In this document: piece by piece, positions 10,797 through 20,793 of the stretch | How the letters are laid out: each line of letters begins with the position of its first letter | How positions within the stretch are numbered: position 1 is the first letter of the stretch | DNA from: Sacculina carcini | Taxonomy: Eukaryota > Arthropoda > Thecostraca > Sacculinidae | Assembly: GCA_916048095.2 (NCBI GenBank) | Contig: OU696571.1 | Span: 7,758,001-7,822,000, forward strand | Direction: 5' to 3' | Length of the DNA: 64,000 nucleotides | The notes under the pieces: model-generated | Told to the model about the DNA's origin: nothing | What the model saw: only the letters and a program-made list of their open reading frames with translations | Databases searched by the model: none | Program-made: the position numbers and the translations under genes

Positions 10797-11742
10797 TTAC
10801 AATTCATGACCAATTTGCATTTAAATGTATATCAACATTCGTGCGTCTAAACTGTTGGCGGCTACTGTATAATTGTAGGTATGAAAATACAAACATACAG
10901 CAAAATTAGCGTAATACAAACCAACAATTTGAACACTTAACACATTTGTTTTTTTTTAAATTGTCATTTCTTATTGTACGGAAATTTTATGTATATTATG
11001 TTCAATCCGATACATTTCATAAACCTTTTTATTGCACTTTCAGAATTGCAGTTTTTCGCTGCATAGAATACTATCAGAGTTTAAACGCACTCAATGTAAT
11101 CTGAAAATTAATTCTGTTACAATGACACGAAGCGATATAGCAACAACCTGACAACCGAGACAGCGGGTTGTGATAACAAAAATTCGCCACATACTCACTT
11201 CTAACATATCACAGATGTATCCACTACAACCACTACGATTTCTGACGCTTTCTGATTCTTTTCATGACACCATTAGATTGGTGTAGCTCATATTGTGTTG
11301 TTAATCAGCGGCCAGCGACCCTTTTGGTTGATTCTTCACAGGAAACTGTCACTAAAAATTAACTGTCATATACGCGGCGAAAATTACACGTAGAGTATAG
11401 ATAGGCCAAGAGAAATACGCTCATTACAGGTCTCTTAGACCCGGTTCTTATACACGGGATTAATTCGTTCACTTTTATCCAGGCTCTAATCCGGACTTGA
11501 ATTCGCTTATATCCGGGGTACACTGTATTTCTATCACTTTCATTCTACCCTATATATTGTCTTTCGATTTGTGCTTCTGTTTGATTATTTGTTGTGTCTA
11601 TTGTTTCATTCTCTATTTCGCTAGCATTACTGGACTGTTCGTTTTTGTCTTATCAAAACTATGCGTATCCCGTAGTCATATGTTGTACTGATGATCGCGT
11701 TTTTCTACTTACGTCGTGTCAAACATGTTATTCTTGTTTTCA
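10797..11742. other. Upstream region of Ly6-like gene; no ORF
   Basis: No coding homology seen. The stretch ending at 11527 (cttatatccggggtacactgta) looks like the right end of a pogo/Tigger-like MITE adjoining TA, with no left partner found. The pyrimidine-rich tract before 11743 belongs to a probable splice acceptor. Confidence 0.4.
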
Positions 11743-11743
11743 G
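11742..11743 (+). promoter_or_regulatory. Probable 3' splice site before Ly6 start codon
   Basis: The run ttattcttgttttcag ends with AG at 11742-11743, six bases before the ATG at 11749. A 5' noncoding exon further upstream is implied. This favours 11749 over the in-frame ATGs at 11716 and 11725 as the start. Confidence 0.5.
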
Positions 11744-11748
11744 CTAGA

Positions 11749-12201
11749 ATGTCGCCACTTCGCCCAGGTTTGTTGCTTGTCCTCGCGACGCTGGTTTTGT
11801 GTATGACTGTAGTGCGCTGTGAAGATCTCTTCTGCTACAGCTGTCGGCCGTCGATGGAGTCCACGTTCAAGATTGTTCCCAAGCTGCGGACCGAAGCAGT
11901 TAGCCGTCTGTCTGTGTGCCCGCAGCGCAGAGGCGTCAACTCGAAGCGGTTTGGTCTTTCGTTTGAGACCAAGTGCGGGCCGACCGACAAGTTTTCTTGT
12001 TTTATGGCTGATTTTGATTCCGGTGACGAAATGCGTGGCTGCCGCGCGAAAGCTGCCGACGCCCGCTCAATGCAAAAACTCTACACATTTCATACGTGCA
12101 ATACGAATCTATGCAACCACGCGGCCGGCCTTGCCTTGGGTCGGATCAACCACGTTGCATTGCTCATAGCGTGCCTAGTGTATCGTCAGCTGTTTGACTG
12201 A
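11749..12201 (+). CDS. GPI-anchored Ly6/uPAR-domain protein
   Basis: This 150-residue ORF has the layout of a small surface three-finger protein. A signal peptide (residues 1-24, LLLVLATLVLCMTVV core) ends before a Cys-rich domain that opens LFCYSC and closes HTCNTNLCN. Eight cysteines follow the signal, including KC, SC and GC between. A hydrophobic tail (VALLIACLVY) with a few polar residues after it is a GPI-attachment signal. Ly6/uPAR proteins act outside the cell as receptors, channel modulators or septate-junction factors; the specific role is not inferable. It is the only host-like gene here, apparently coded in one exon after a 5' intron. Confidence 0.75.
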   Translation: MSPLRPGLLLVLATLVLCMTVVRCEDLFCYSCRPSMESTFKIVPKLRTEAVSRLSVCPQRRGVNSKRFGLSFETKCGPTDKFSCFMADFDSGDEMRGCRAKAADARSMQKLYTFHTCNTNLCNHAAGLALGRINHVALLIACLVYRQLFD

Positions 12202-12594
12202 AGTGCCGCTGTGAGGGCTGTCATCCGGCCTTACCTCAACATTTGATACATGCATTGGTTTTGTGAATCGTATGATTTGGATGATGCTCTCCTGATGTGA
12301 GTACCTTATTTTGGTCTTTGGCTTGTTTTATATCCGCAATCGATGATTTTTCCAATACTCAATGTGGTTCTCAAAAGACCCTGATTATTCTTATTCTATG
12401 CAATGATGTGTTGCATTGTTTTCCTCAAGGTTTAATCTACTAGTTATGCTGGCATTTGTGTGCTTAACGACGAGCTCATACCAAATATTGAGTAAGGTAG
12501 TATTTTTAAGATCAAATACCAAAATATTGCACTACACTTTACATATATGGTCAAGTTTACTTCCATGGGTTTTCGCTGCTATTGCTCAACTAAC
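12202..12594 (+). other. Region downstream of Ly6-like gene
   Basis: Probable 3' UTR and intergenic DNA. I see no further ORF, and no clear AATAAA signal close to the stop codon. Confidence 0.4.
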
Positions 12595-12905
12595 ACTGGG
12601 ACTATTGCAACTGCGACTATTGCAAGTGTGACTATTACAACTGTGACTATTGCAAGTGTGACTATTGCAAGTGTGACTATTGCAAGTGTGACTATTGCAA
12701 CTGTGACTGTTGCAAGTGTGACTATTTCAACTGTGACTATTGCAATTGTGACTATTGCAAGTGTGACTATTACAAGTATGACTATTACAACTGTGACTAT
12801 TGCAACTGTGACTATTGCAACTATGACTACTGCAACTGTGACTATTGCAACTGTGACTATTGCAATTATGACTACTGCAACTGTGACTGTTGCAGCTTTG
12901 TTGTT
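12595..12905. repeat. 15-bp minisatellite, about 20 copies
   Basis: Tandem units close to actattgcaactgtg, with variants at the aac/aag and gca/aca positions, run for about 310 bp. Because 15 is a multiple of three, every frame without a stop stays open (TIATV on plus, CNSHS on minus), which creates long artificial ORFs. Confidence 0.9.
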
Positions 12906-13480
12906 TAACCGCTGGACAAATCCGACATGTCACACCCTATCACACGACAAACAACGTTTGTGTCTCTTTTGTGCTTCGTGGGATACTTCAAGTTTTGTAT
13001 ATACTTTATAAGTGTTTTTGTAGAAATATATAATGAGTTTTGGAATTAATATAGCATGAGTTCCATGAAAGTGTTTATGAGCGCGCTGTTCCTGCGTTGA
13101 AGAGGGTTATGCATTGATTCAGTCAGTGGTCGTCAACGTTTGTGATAACTGATATGCAAATTGGAATTACTGTATTATTTTGGTTGGGTGGGATAATTCG
13201 CTTGTGTCTGGATTGTATGTGACCATTATGCAACAGTCGAAATAATTTCTTTCCGCTATGTATACACCCAGTATCCGACTTACAACCATTCTTACTAACG
13301 ACCACTTTCAACATATGCGTAAGTGCAATAAATTATGCCGATAAATAAGTGAATTTTAATGTTGATAAATAAATAATATCAATCATGTATATAACCGTAA
13401 TTAAAAGAAAGAAGCTACTTAAAACAACAGGTTAATATCATGCTCCCCAGATGATAACTTTTGTGGGTATGGCTAGGGAC
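12906..13480. other. No gene recognised
   Basis: AT-rich noncoding DNA after the minisatellite. I see no repeat termini or coding homology. Confidence 0.5.
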
Positions 13481-14458
13481 ACACTGGGCGTTTTTGTGCC
13501 GAGCGTTTTTTTTCGTAGCCGTCGTATCAGTCAGTAGTGGCGTGTATGAAGCTATTGCGCCGTACACATCGTGCGGCAAGCTTACCTAGCGTTTTTTTGT
13601 TGTCGTCGACGACAGCATTTTTGCCGCTCGCTGCCACTACTTTCACGACGGCAAAAATGTCGTCGGCGTTTTTTTGCCGCCCAAGTGGGGTGGTGGCCCA
13701 CGTGATTAAATGCGCCGATACACACTTGTCGTGCAGCTTGCCGCTGACTAGGTGTTCTTAGTGTTCGTGTTTCATCTTATTATTGACATGACTGCAGAGG
13801 ACCAGGTTGACAATAAACTATTGATACGTCAAGAAAGGCCCGTGCTATGGGACTACACTTTAGAAACTTTTGAAGACAGGATTGTAATGAAGAATGAATT
13901 GTCAGGTGTTTGTGGAAATATGATAGTTGGTTTTAATTAGCTGGAAGATAGTAAAAAGAACACTTTCCTCAAGTACGACACGATTGATTTCTTAAAGTTG
14001 TTAATTTATATATTTTCATTGTTCTTAATTCCATTAATTGTTGTTGAACATATTTTTCGCTTTGTAATTCAAATTTTGCTAATGTATGCAATTATTTCAT
14101 TGTATAAAATTTATTAAATATCGTATAACATATAATTTGTGTTGCACCATCGTTTCTCAAGTCACGAATCAATGTTTAAAAGACTCCCAAATAATGAACC
14201 CAAATAAGTATGTTTTTCGCCGTCTCAGCTTGACGACGACATGGGAAAAATGTAAGCAATTGTGTTATATCCAAGTTATCTTCAAATGATCGGGAACACG
14301 CAGTATTAGTACACTTCACACAACACTGGAACACACCCATGCACTGTGGTCAATGATCAAGTGAGTGAGCGGGTGAGAGGACGGCAAAATAAACGCCAAG
14401 TGTGGTCCCACTTGAGCGGCGACGTGAAACAAACACTCGGCACAAAAACGCTCAGTGT
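13481..14458 (+). mobile_element. Small TIR element with MADF-like exon (PIF/Harbinger-like)
   Basis: Inverted repeats bound the segment: ACACTGGGCGTTTTTGTGCC at 13481-13500 with GAGCG after it, matching the reverse complement of 14434-14458 with two differences. Further inward the ends share a region around cccaagtgg/ccacttg and ggcgacg. The interior carries an exon resembling a MADF domain, a DNA-binding accessory protein usual in PIF/Harbinger transposons. No DDE transposase is present. The exact outer ends and target duplication are not resolved. Confidence 0.5.
13788..13940 (+). CDS. MADF-domain-like exon
   Basis: From the ATG at 13788 the ORF runs 50 codons. It matches the start of a MADF domain: a DNKLLIRQERPVLWDYTLETF segment has the pattern of helix 1, R-P-x-LWD and a K/D-rich second helix, with the usual following W replaced by other residues (ELSGVCGNM). 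The domain is cut by a stop at 13938, so this is an exon end or a broken copy. MADF proteins bind DNA through a Myb-like fold. Confidence 0.4.
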   Translation: MTAEDQVDNKLLIRQERPVLWDYTLETFEDRIVMKNELSGVCGNMIVGFN

Positions 14459-15005
14459 AGCAAAGCGGGGCGGAATCTGTACATCAACCAAGCTCACACA
14501 ACACAACATTGAAAGTTACATGATTCAATAAGTCTGACTTGATGGAGCTTTATAATGTTTCAATTGTCTTTTTTCATTGTATTTCTTGTTGTAATCCGGC
14601 TGTTAACATTAGTATAATTGACTAATTGTATGTATGCGCTGTTCATGTTGATCGTGTGTGTTGGTGGTTATGCATGGCCTGGACGGTCAATCGGTTTTCG
14701 GAGTATTTTTGTTTAATCCGGGTAGAATGAGTAAAAATGTTGTGCAGAGGCACCAACCCAGAAGGATCATCGCGCCAGAAAGTGTGAAGTTTTGGAGTGT
14801 GTGGCGTGTTAGTGTATTGTCATTGTTATTGTCAGTGCTATTTAATATATTGTACAGTGTTTGCAATTGCAGTGCTATTCAGTATATTGTACAGTGTTTG
14901 CAAGTGTCGTGAGCGGTTTTTGTGGTGTATTCGTGTATGTTCACTTCAGTTAATTTATACGCTTATTTAACTTTGTCTTATTATAACTTTGTCTTATATA
15001 ATTTT
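14459..15005. other. No gene recognised
   Basis: Noncoding. A short duplication (agtgctatt...atattgtacagtgtttgcaa) occurs at about 14836-14902. Confidence 0.4.
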
Positions 15006-15009
15006 GTCT

Positions 15010-15235
15010 AACTTTATATTTATTGTTGTTGCTGTTTATTGAATCATATTTATTGTTGTTGTTGTTTATTGAATCATATTTATTGGTGTTATTGTTTATT
15101 GAATCATATTTATTTGTGTTGTTGTTATTTATTGAATCATATTTATATTTATTGTTGGATGTTTCTTATTGAATCATATGTATTGTTCTTGATTGTTATT
15201 TATTACTTATTTATTAATATTTATTCTTAATTATT
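15010..15235. repeat. Degenerate tandem repeat, about 35-bp unit
   Basis: Units of tgtttattgaatcatatttattgttg-like sequence repeat six or seven times with length variation. The repeat is AT-rich and has no coding meaning. Confidence 0.8.
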
Positions 15236-16302
15236 GATGGCTTTTATTTACTGAATCACATATTTATTGTTGATTGTTATTATTTATTGAGGAACGTGGG
15301 CGGAGTGACATTATGGATTGTTATCGGATGATGGTTTATTATTGATTGTTATTTATTTATTATTTTCTTTCCAACTCTCTTTCTAGACTTTTCTCTTCGA
15401 ACTCTCTTTCTCTCTGAATCTTTTGGGCGCTTCCGGTACATGGGGCCACCTTAGGGTGGTAATAGTGCTTGCACTCTTCCCATGCTACTGGATTTGCCTG
15501 TAATTAATAATAATAATAATAATATTAATATTGTGTTTTCCTAAATTTGCATTAACAATTGTGTGATCAGAAATGTTTGTTTTTGTTTAAATGTCGCGCA
15601 TATGGTTCGTGTTTGTGCCTAGCGAGCGTCACTTTGTATTTGCATAGCGGTGCATATGTACACAGATGGTCTGTGGCTGCGCCTAGCCGGCATCGGTGTT
15701 TTAGCATAGCGGCGTATTCGCGGGGGCAATGCACGATAGATGTTACCCCGCGCACGCATGGCAACGACCGCGATGAGTGAGTAGTCTTTGTCCTGTGGCA
15801 CGGGATCACCACCGTGGTTCACAGTGTTTGCTGGTGATATCGTGACTATCACGTGACTGGGGGATCGATAAAGCTGCGGGTTGACAGCAAGCGAGGGCAG
15901 ACGTGTATTGTCAACCGTGTGAATCGTGTGGCTCGTCTGAACTGTCCACTTGGTGAAAATCGTGTGTCAAAACGCTAGAGCAAGGTTTGTATTTCTGCTG
16001 TTCACTCGTTCCTTGCCCGCTATTGCCCATTATTACACGCATATTATACTATTAGTTAGGCCGCGTTTATGTAGCACCGTTGCCGGCTGCGCATTGCCCC
16101 ACTTGTGTTTTCTGTTGTGCGTGTCTGTATTTTATATATTGCACTTGTATTGTGTATATAATTGTATTATGTCATTGTGTTCTCGTGTGGTAAATACAAC
16201 TAAAACTCTGATCGGTTATTGCCTGTGGCGAAATTAACCAGCCACCCATAAGCGCTGACAGTGACGTGGTTAAAAACAGCAACCGGCGTCACAACAGTTT
16301 CA
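15236..16302. other. No gene recognised
   Basis: Contains a TAA microsatellite near 15505-15530 and then GT-rich, moderately GC-rich DNA to 16300. It may include an old LTR (the stretch from about 15830 ends gcgtcacaacag), but no second copy or pol sequence supports that. Confidence 0.4.
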
Positions 16303-19300
16303 TTGCTAATTGGTTGTTGTTATTGTTGTTCCTCAAGTTGTCTGGCCGAGCAACCTCGAGCTCCTGAGGAAAGACACGGCACCGACCGGGTTGTTCCACA
16401 GGTCTCTGACTGAATTTATTTTGTGTTGGCATCTGAGTTGTGTGTGTGCTGTGCAGTGTTGCATGATGTGTGTGATGGTGTGTGGTGCTGAATTGCAATC
16501 AGGACAGGTGTCATCGATTGAGTCATTCAACCTTTTCTGATATGACAGAAGGGCAGGATGATGACCGCATCTCAACCTGGCCAGATGCACCTTGTGTTCC
16601 CTTGTGAGTGTGTTTTCTGATTTGTGTATGTCCGGTGGGTGTCTTTGTAGGAGTGTATTGTGTTGTAGTGAGTGTATGGCTTTCCGTGCGATCTCTGTGT
16701 GTATGTGTTTCTTGATTGATGTGCGTGGGGGAGCTGGTGGAAGTGATGTGAAAATTTGTCTGTGGTAAAGTGTGCTTGGTGTTGTTTTTATGTCTCTGTC
16801 TGTGTTGTCTTGTGTTGTGAGGTGATGTAGTGGATGTGCTGTGTTGGTGACTGCTGCTGCGAGTGTTTGTGTGCCTCTCATGTCTAGGTGGTGTGTCAGT
16901 TTGAGTATTTTGGTTTCGTGATGAAGGTGGTCTGCTGGTGTGGTAGCTGTGCATCCTGTGATTGTTCTGAGTGCGGTGTTTTGAAGTGTTTGAAGTGTGT
17001 TTGTGTGGCGTGTTGCGAGATTGCTAGCCCATGCGGGGCTAGCATATTCTATCACGGGTCGGATGTACTGTTTGTATATGGTGGTTGTGGTGTCTTTGTT
17101 GTGTCCGAAAGTTGTGTGTGAGAGTGCTTTCAGTGTGTTGAGGCGTGGAGTGACTTTAGTTTTAATGTTGGTGATGTGCTGTTTGAATGAGAGTTGTGTG
17201 TCGTATGTGACGCCTAGTATTTTTGGTGTGTGCGTGTGTGGGATGATCGTGTTGTTGATGGTGATTTGTGGTGTGTAGTTGTGCTCGGATGTCCAGTTGG
17301 TGATGAGTGTGGCTGTGGATTTGGCCGGTGCAATGTTCAGTTGGTTTGTGCTGAACCATTGTTGTAGTGTGTTGATGTAAGGTTGTAGTGTGTGCACTGC
17401 TGTGTCGGCATGTCTGTGTGTGCTTGTGATTGTGATGTCGTCTGCATATGATGATATCTGTATGGATGGAGTGTTGGGTGCTGGCATGTCATGTAGGTAT
17501 AAGTTGAAAAGTGTTGGTGCTAAAACGGAGCCCTGAGGGACTCCGTTTGTTATGTGGCGTGTGTGAGATGATTGTCCATTGTACCTCACATGGGCGCATC
17601 TGCCAGCGAGGTAGTTGGCCAACCATCTCTTAGTGTTATTGTGAAGTGTGGTGTCTAGTATTTTGTTTGTGAGATTGTGTCGTGGAACTCTGTCGAAGGC
17701 TTTGCTGATGTCGAGTGTTATGAGTAGTGTTCTGTGTGGTGGTTTTGTTGTGTTTATGTTAACCATCATGGTCTGTGTGAGTTTTGTGAGCAGTGTGGTT
17801 GTAGAGTGCAGTGATCTGAAGCCGTGTTGTGATTGTGATAGTGGGATTTGTGGTGTGATGAGTTTGAGTATGAGGCGTTCTGTGGTTTTTGATGGTGTGC
17901 AGAGCAGTGTGATTGGACGATGTGAAGAAGGTAGCGTGGGGTCCGTGCCTTGTTTGTGTAGTGTGATGATGATGCCCGTTTTCCAGATGTGAGGTATTGT
18001 GTTGTGTGAGTAGCTGTAGTTGGATATGTTGGTGAGTGTCTGTATGCCTTGTGGTCCAAGATGTTTCAGATGGATGTTACTTATTCCATCTGGGCCACAG
18101 GCTGATGATTGTTTGATGTTGTGTATGATGTGTCGTGTCTGCGCATGCGTGAAAGGTGTATATAGTGGATCTGTGCTGAATGTGTGTTTACGTCTGATGA
18201 TTGTCCTGTCTTTTTGTGTAGGAGTGATGTGGCTGATGTGTGAGTAGTGATTAATGAGTGTGTTTGCTTGTTGTTTATTTGATGGTACAGATGATGTGTC
18301 GGTCGTGATGGCTGCGTGTGTGCGTGTTATATTGCTGTTTGAGAGTGTGATGCTTTTCAGTGTGTTGTATAGTTTTGTGGTGTTTGATCTGTGATCTAGT
18401 GTTTTTATGTAGTTGTGCCAGTTCAGTGATTTTTGTTCATGTATCTTGGTGTTGATTGTGGTGTTGAGTGCGTGTATTTGTTCGGATGTATTGTGTGAGT
18501 GTGGTGTCGGAAAGTGTTTCAGTGTGTCGCGTTGTTTGATGAGTGTGTGTATTTCTTGGGTAAAGTTTGGGTTGTGGTGTTTTCTGTGTCCTTTTGGGAT
18601 GTGTTGTTTGTCTGCCTTGTGTATGATGCTGTTAAATGTTTGGACTGTTTTGTTTATGTCTGTGATGTATGTTGTGTTGAGTTGTGTAAATGCTAGTTCC
18701 GTGTCATGTGTGAATTGTGACCAATTGGCTTTTGTGTAATTTGTGTAAGTGCGTCTGGGTGTGTTTGGTGCAGTTCTGATTTTGGTGGTGATGACGATTG
18801 GAAGGTGGTCTGAGCCAAGCTCTTTGACCACCTTCCAAGTGGTTGTGTGGGTGAGATTCGGTGTGCAAAATGTGATGTCAGGTGATGTCGAATGATAGTG
18901 TGCCTGATGTGTGGTGTGAGTGTGTTGGTGAGTGTTGTTGAGTATGTAGAGGTGTTCTGTTTGTTGAAGTATGTCTGTGCCTCTGTTGGTGAATGGATTG
19001 TGTCTGTACCAGGCAGGATCTTTGGCGTTGAAGTCGCCACCCAGTATTATGTTAGGTGTGTTTGTGAGGTTGCGTATATCTGGTGTATAGTTGCGAGGTA
19101 CTGTTGGTGAAGTTTGTGGTGGAATGTATACGTTGATGATTGAAATGTGTGAGTGTGTGCGAGTGCGTATTTGTATCGATTGTAGTTCTGTTGTGGTGTC
19201 GTTTGGTGATAGTAGTGCTTGTGTATGTGTGCTGGTGTTAGTGTAGTTGATAGTTCTGTGTATAAGTGTGATGAGGCCACCGCCTCGACCGCTAGTGCGG

Positions 19301-20329
19301 TCTTGGCGGATGGTGGTGTAATTGTGAAAGGTGGGTGTTCTGTGGTGCTGTTGTAACTTTGTTTCTTGTATGAGTGTTATGTGAATGGAGTGACGTGTGA
19401 GGAAATGTGTTAGTTCGTGTTTTTTTGTGTTGATGCCGTCTATGTTGAGCTGTAGAATGTTGATGTTGTGTGTGCGGTGTATGTTGGTGTTCGTGCGAGT
19501 GAGAGTGTTGTTGATGTGTTGAGTTGTTGATGGAGGTGGTGGTGGTGGTGAGTGTGATGATGATGGCAGAAATGATGGTGCTGATAGTGAGGATGGTGCT
19601 GATGGTGATAGTGATGCTTGTGAGGAGGACGAAGTTGTTGGTGAGTGTGAGGATGAACGAGTAGTATGAGAAGATGGGAATGATGGTGATGTCGGTGGTG
19701 CTGATGACCGCGATGATGTTGATGGTGATGAAACAGAGGTGACTGATGTTGGTGAATGTGCCAGTGTCGGTGTACGTGCAGGTGTTGATGAGATTGGTGC
19801 GCATGATGAGCAGATGAATGAGCGCGTGTATTGTGTGATGTTGTGTAGTGATGTGCATGTGGTGTGCCACCAGTTCAGGCAGGAGTTGCACTGGACTGAG
19901 CCTTTTGTGTGTCGGCGTGTAGTGAGTGGCTGTGTACATATGTGGCAGGTGTATGTGTGTCTCGGGCCTGGATGTGGTTCTACGTCTCCTGCGAGTATGA
20001 GCATACGAGAAATGATCGCGAGCGGATCATATCTCGACGCCCCCGCAGGAGACGGTGACATGAGTGGAAATGAAAGTGTGAGGCGAGCGGTGTTGGTACT
20101 GTGTCTGTTGTTTGTGTATGTGTAGCGTGGCGTCACGATTTGTGCCAGTTGCACTGAGCTGAAAAAAAAGACCTGTGGAACCCGGGTGACCGAAGCCGAT
20201 CCCAGGAGCTCGACAGCCCCGTCGTTTTGACGAGGCTGGAAGGGTTGTGCTGCGGTTTGGCCTCCAGATTGGAGGGTGGTCCCACGACGTAGACGTCGCA
20301 GCTCCAGGACCTTTTGCTAATTGGTTGTT
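16303..20329 (-). mobile_element. Full-length APE-type non-LTR retrotransposon
   Basis: The element lies between direct repeats of ttgctaattggttgtt at 16303-16318 and 20314-20329; the target is present a second time just right of the latter. On its coding (minus) strand it has a roughly 160-nt 5' UTR, one uninterrupted ORF, and a 3' UTR of about 15 nt that is an AAC/AAT-rich tail. Matching duplications, a complete 5' UTR and an open ORF point to a recent, possibly active insertion. Confidence 0.85.
16333..20154 (-). CDS. Non-LTR polyprotein: PHD finger, endonuclease, RT
   Basis: The ORF is open for 1,273 codons. In order it has a hydrophobic stretch ending in a 2A-like AGDVEPHPGP (residues 55-64), a PHD-type zinc finger (CHIC, CNSC, WWHTTC, CSSC; about 70-118), and a Ser/Pro/Thr-rich linker (120-230). 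An APE endonuclease follows (LQLNIDG, IQETKL, GGDFNA, SDHLPI; about 231-460). The reverse transcriptase has SACGPDGIS, DISKAFDRV, GVPQGSVLAP and SYADD near residue 860. A C-terminal CPDC...H...C knuckle closes it. The protein nicks target DNA and reverse-transcribes its own RNA. Unusually rich in Thr, His and Asn. Clade uncertain (Jockey/CR1 group). Confidence 0.9.
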   Translation of the reverse strand: MQLAQIVTPRYTYTNNRHSTNTARLTLSFPLMSPSPAGASRYDPLAIISRMLILAGDVEPHPGPRHTYTCHICTQPLTTRRHTKGSVQCNSCLNWWHTTCTSLHNITQYTRSFICSSCAPISSTPARTPTLAHSPTSVTSVSSPSTSSRSSAPPTSPSFPSSHTTRSSSHSPTTSSSSQASLSPSAPSSLSAPSFLPSSSHSPPPPPPSTTQHINNTLTRTNTNIHRTHNINILQLNIDGINTKKHELTHFLTRHSIHITLIQETKLQQHHRTPTFHNYTTIRQDRTSGRGGGLITLIHRTINYTNTSTHTQALLSPNDTTTELQSIQIRTRTHSHISIINVYIPPQTSPTVPRNYTPDIRNLTNTPNIILGGDFNAKDPAWYRHNPFTNRGTDILQQTEHLYILNNTHQHTHTTHQAHYHSTSPDITFCTPNLTHTTTWKVVKELGSDHLPIVITTKIRTAPNTPRRTYTNYTKANWSQFTHDTELAFTQLNTTYITDINKTVQTFNSIIHKADKQHIPKGHRKHHNPNFTQEIHTLIKQRDTLKHFPTPHSHNTSEQIHALNTTINTKIHEQKSLNWHNYIKTLDHRSNTTKLYNTLKSITLSNSNITRTHAAITTDTSSVPSNKQQANTLINHYSHISHITPTQKDRTIIRRKHTFSTDPLYTPFTHAQTRHIIHNIKQSSACGPDGISNIHLKHLGPQGIQTLTNISNYSYSHNTIPHIWKTGIIITLHKQGTDPTLPSSHRPITLLCTPSKTTERLILKLITPQIPLSQSQHGFRSLHSTTTLLTKLTQTMMVNINTTKPPHRTLLITLDISKAFDRVPRHNLTNKILDTTLHNNTKRWLANYLAGRCAHVRYNGQSSHTRHITNGVPQGSVLAPTLFNLYLHDMPAPNTPSIQISSYADDITITSTHRHADTAVHTLQPYINTLQQWFSTNQLNIAPAKSTATLITNWTSEHNYTPQITINNTIIPHTHTPKILGVTYDTQLSFKQHITNIKTKVTPRLNTLKALSHTTFGHNKDTTTTIYKQYIRPVIEYASPAWASNLATRHTNTLQTLQNTALRTITGCTATTPADHLHHETKILKLTHHLDMRGTQTLAAAVTNTAHPLHHLTTQDNTDRDIKTTPSTLYHRQIFTSLPPAPPRTSIKKHIHTEIARKAIHSLQHNTLLQRHPPDIHKSENTLTREHKVHLARLRCGHHPALLSYQKRLNDSIDDTCPDCNSAPHTITHIMQHCTAHTQLRCQHKINSVRDLWNNPVGAVSFLRSSRLLGQTT

Positions 20330-20672
20330 TGCTAATTGGTTGTTTGCATTGCTATTTATTTTATATATACCTCTTGTTTACTCTCACTGCGGCTTATCAA
20401 TTACATATTCTACGCAGAATGACTAAGTAGAACAGAGCGAATGTAAATTATAAATTGTGATTTATCGCTCGATGGTGGCGCCACCTGTATGATTACAAAC
20501 TAATTATAGAGATTTAATGGAGACCATGCGGTAGATAAGATAGATAGATGCGGTATTAAGGGAAATTTCCACAAAAACTATATCATCAGATAGAGGTCAT
20601 TGAGTTCTTTCTAATGGTTGTAGTTAAATGGCTGTACAGATTGTCAAACAGAAGTTACTGAGCGAAATATGC
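20330..20672. other. No gene recognised
   Basis: Holds the extra copy of the ttgctaattggttgtt target (20330-20345) and otherwise plain AT-rich DNA up to the LTR of the next element. Confidence 0.5.
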
Positions 20673-20793
20673 TGTAGAGGACACACGAGAACACGATACG
20701 ATGTATATTGTTAACCGTCATATGCGGATGTAAACAAACGCATATGAGACAAAGACAATAAGTGTTGCCAATCCCAGGACATGTCCACAACCC
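20673..20793 (-). repeat. 3' LTR of Gypsy element 1
   Basis: Homologous to 25614-25718. On the minus strand a purine tract GGAGGGGGGG lies just before about 20793, a plausible polypurine tract, which would make the LTR about 120 bp. The outer edge at 20673 is set by the match tgtag...acacacgag. Confidence 0.5.

Noticed and set aside
12595-12905. CRISPR-like array
   Set aside because: Units are directly tandem with no unique spacers, and the DNA is eukaryotic.
12727-12933. Cys/His/Ser-repeat ORF (CNSHS units) on the minus strand
   Set aside because: It is the complement of the 15-bp minisatellite; length comes from repeat phase, not selection.
15830-16302. Possible LTR next to the non-LTR element
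   Set aside because: No second copy, primer site or polypurine tract; only a TG/CA look.
19292-19939. 215-codon minus-strand ORF
   Set aside because: Shadow frame of the long non-LTR ORF, produced by its low G content.
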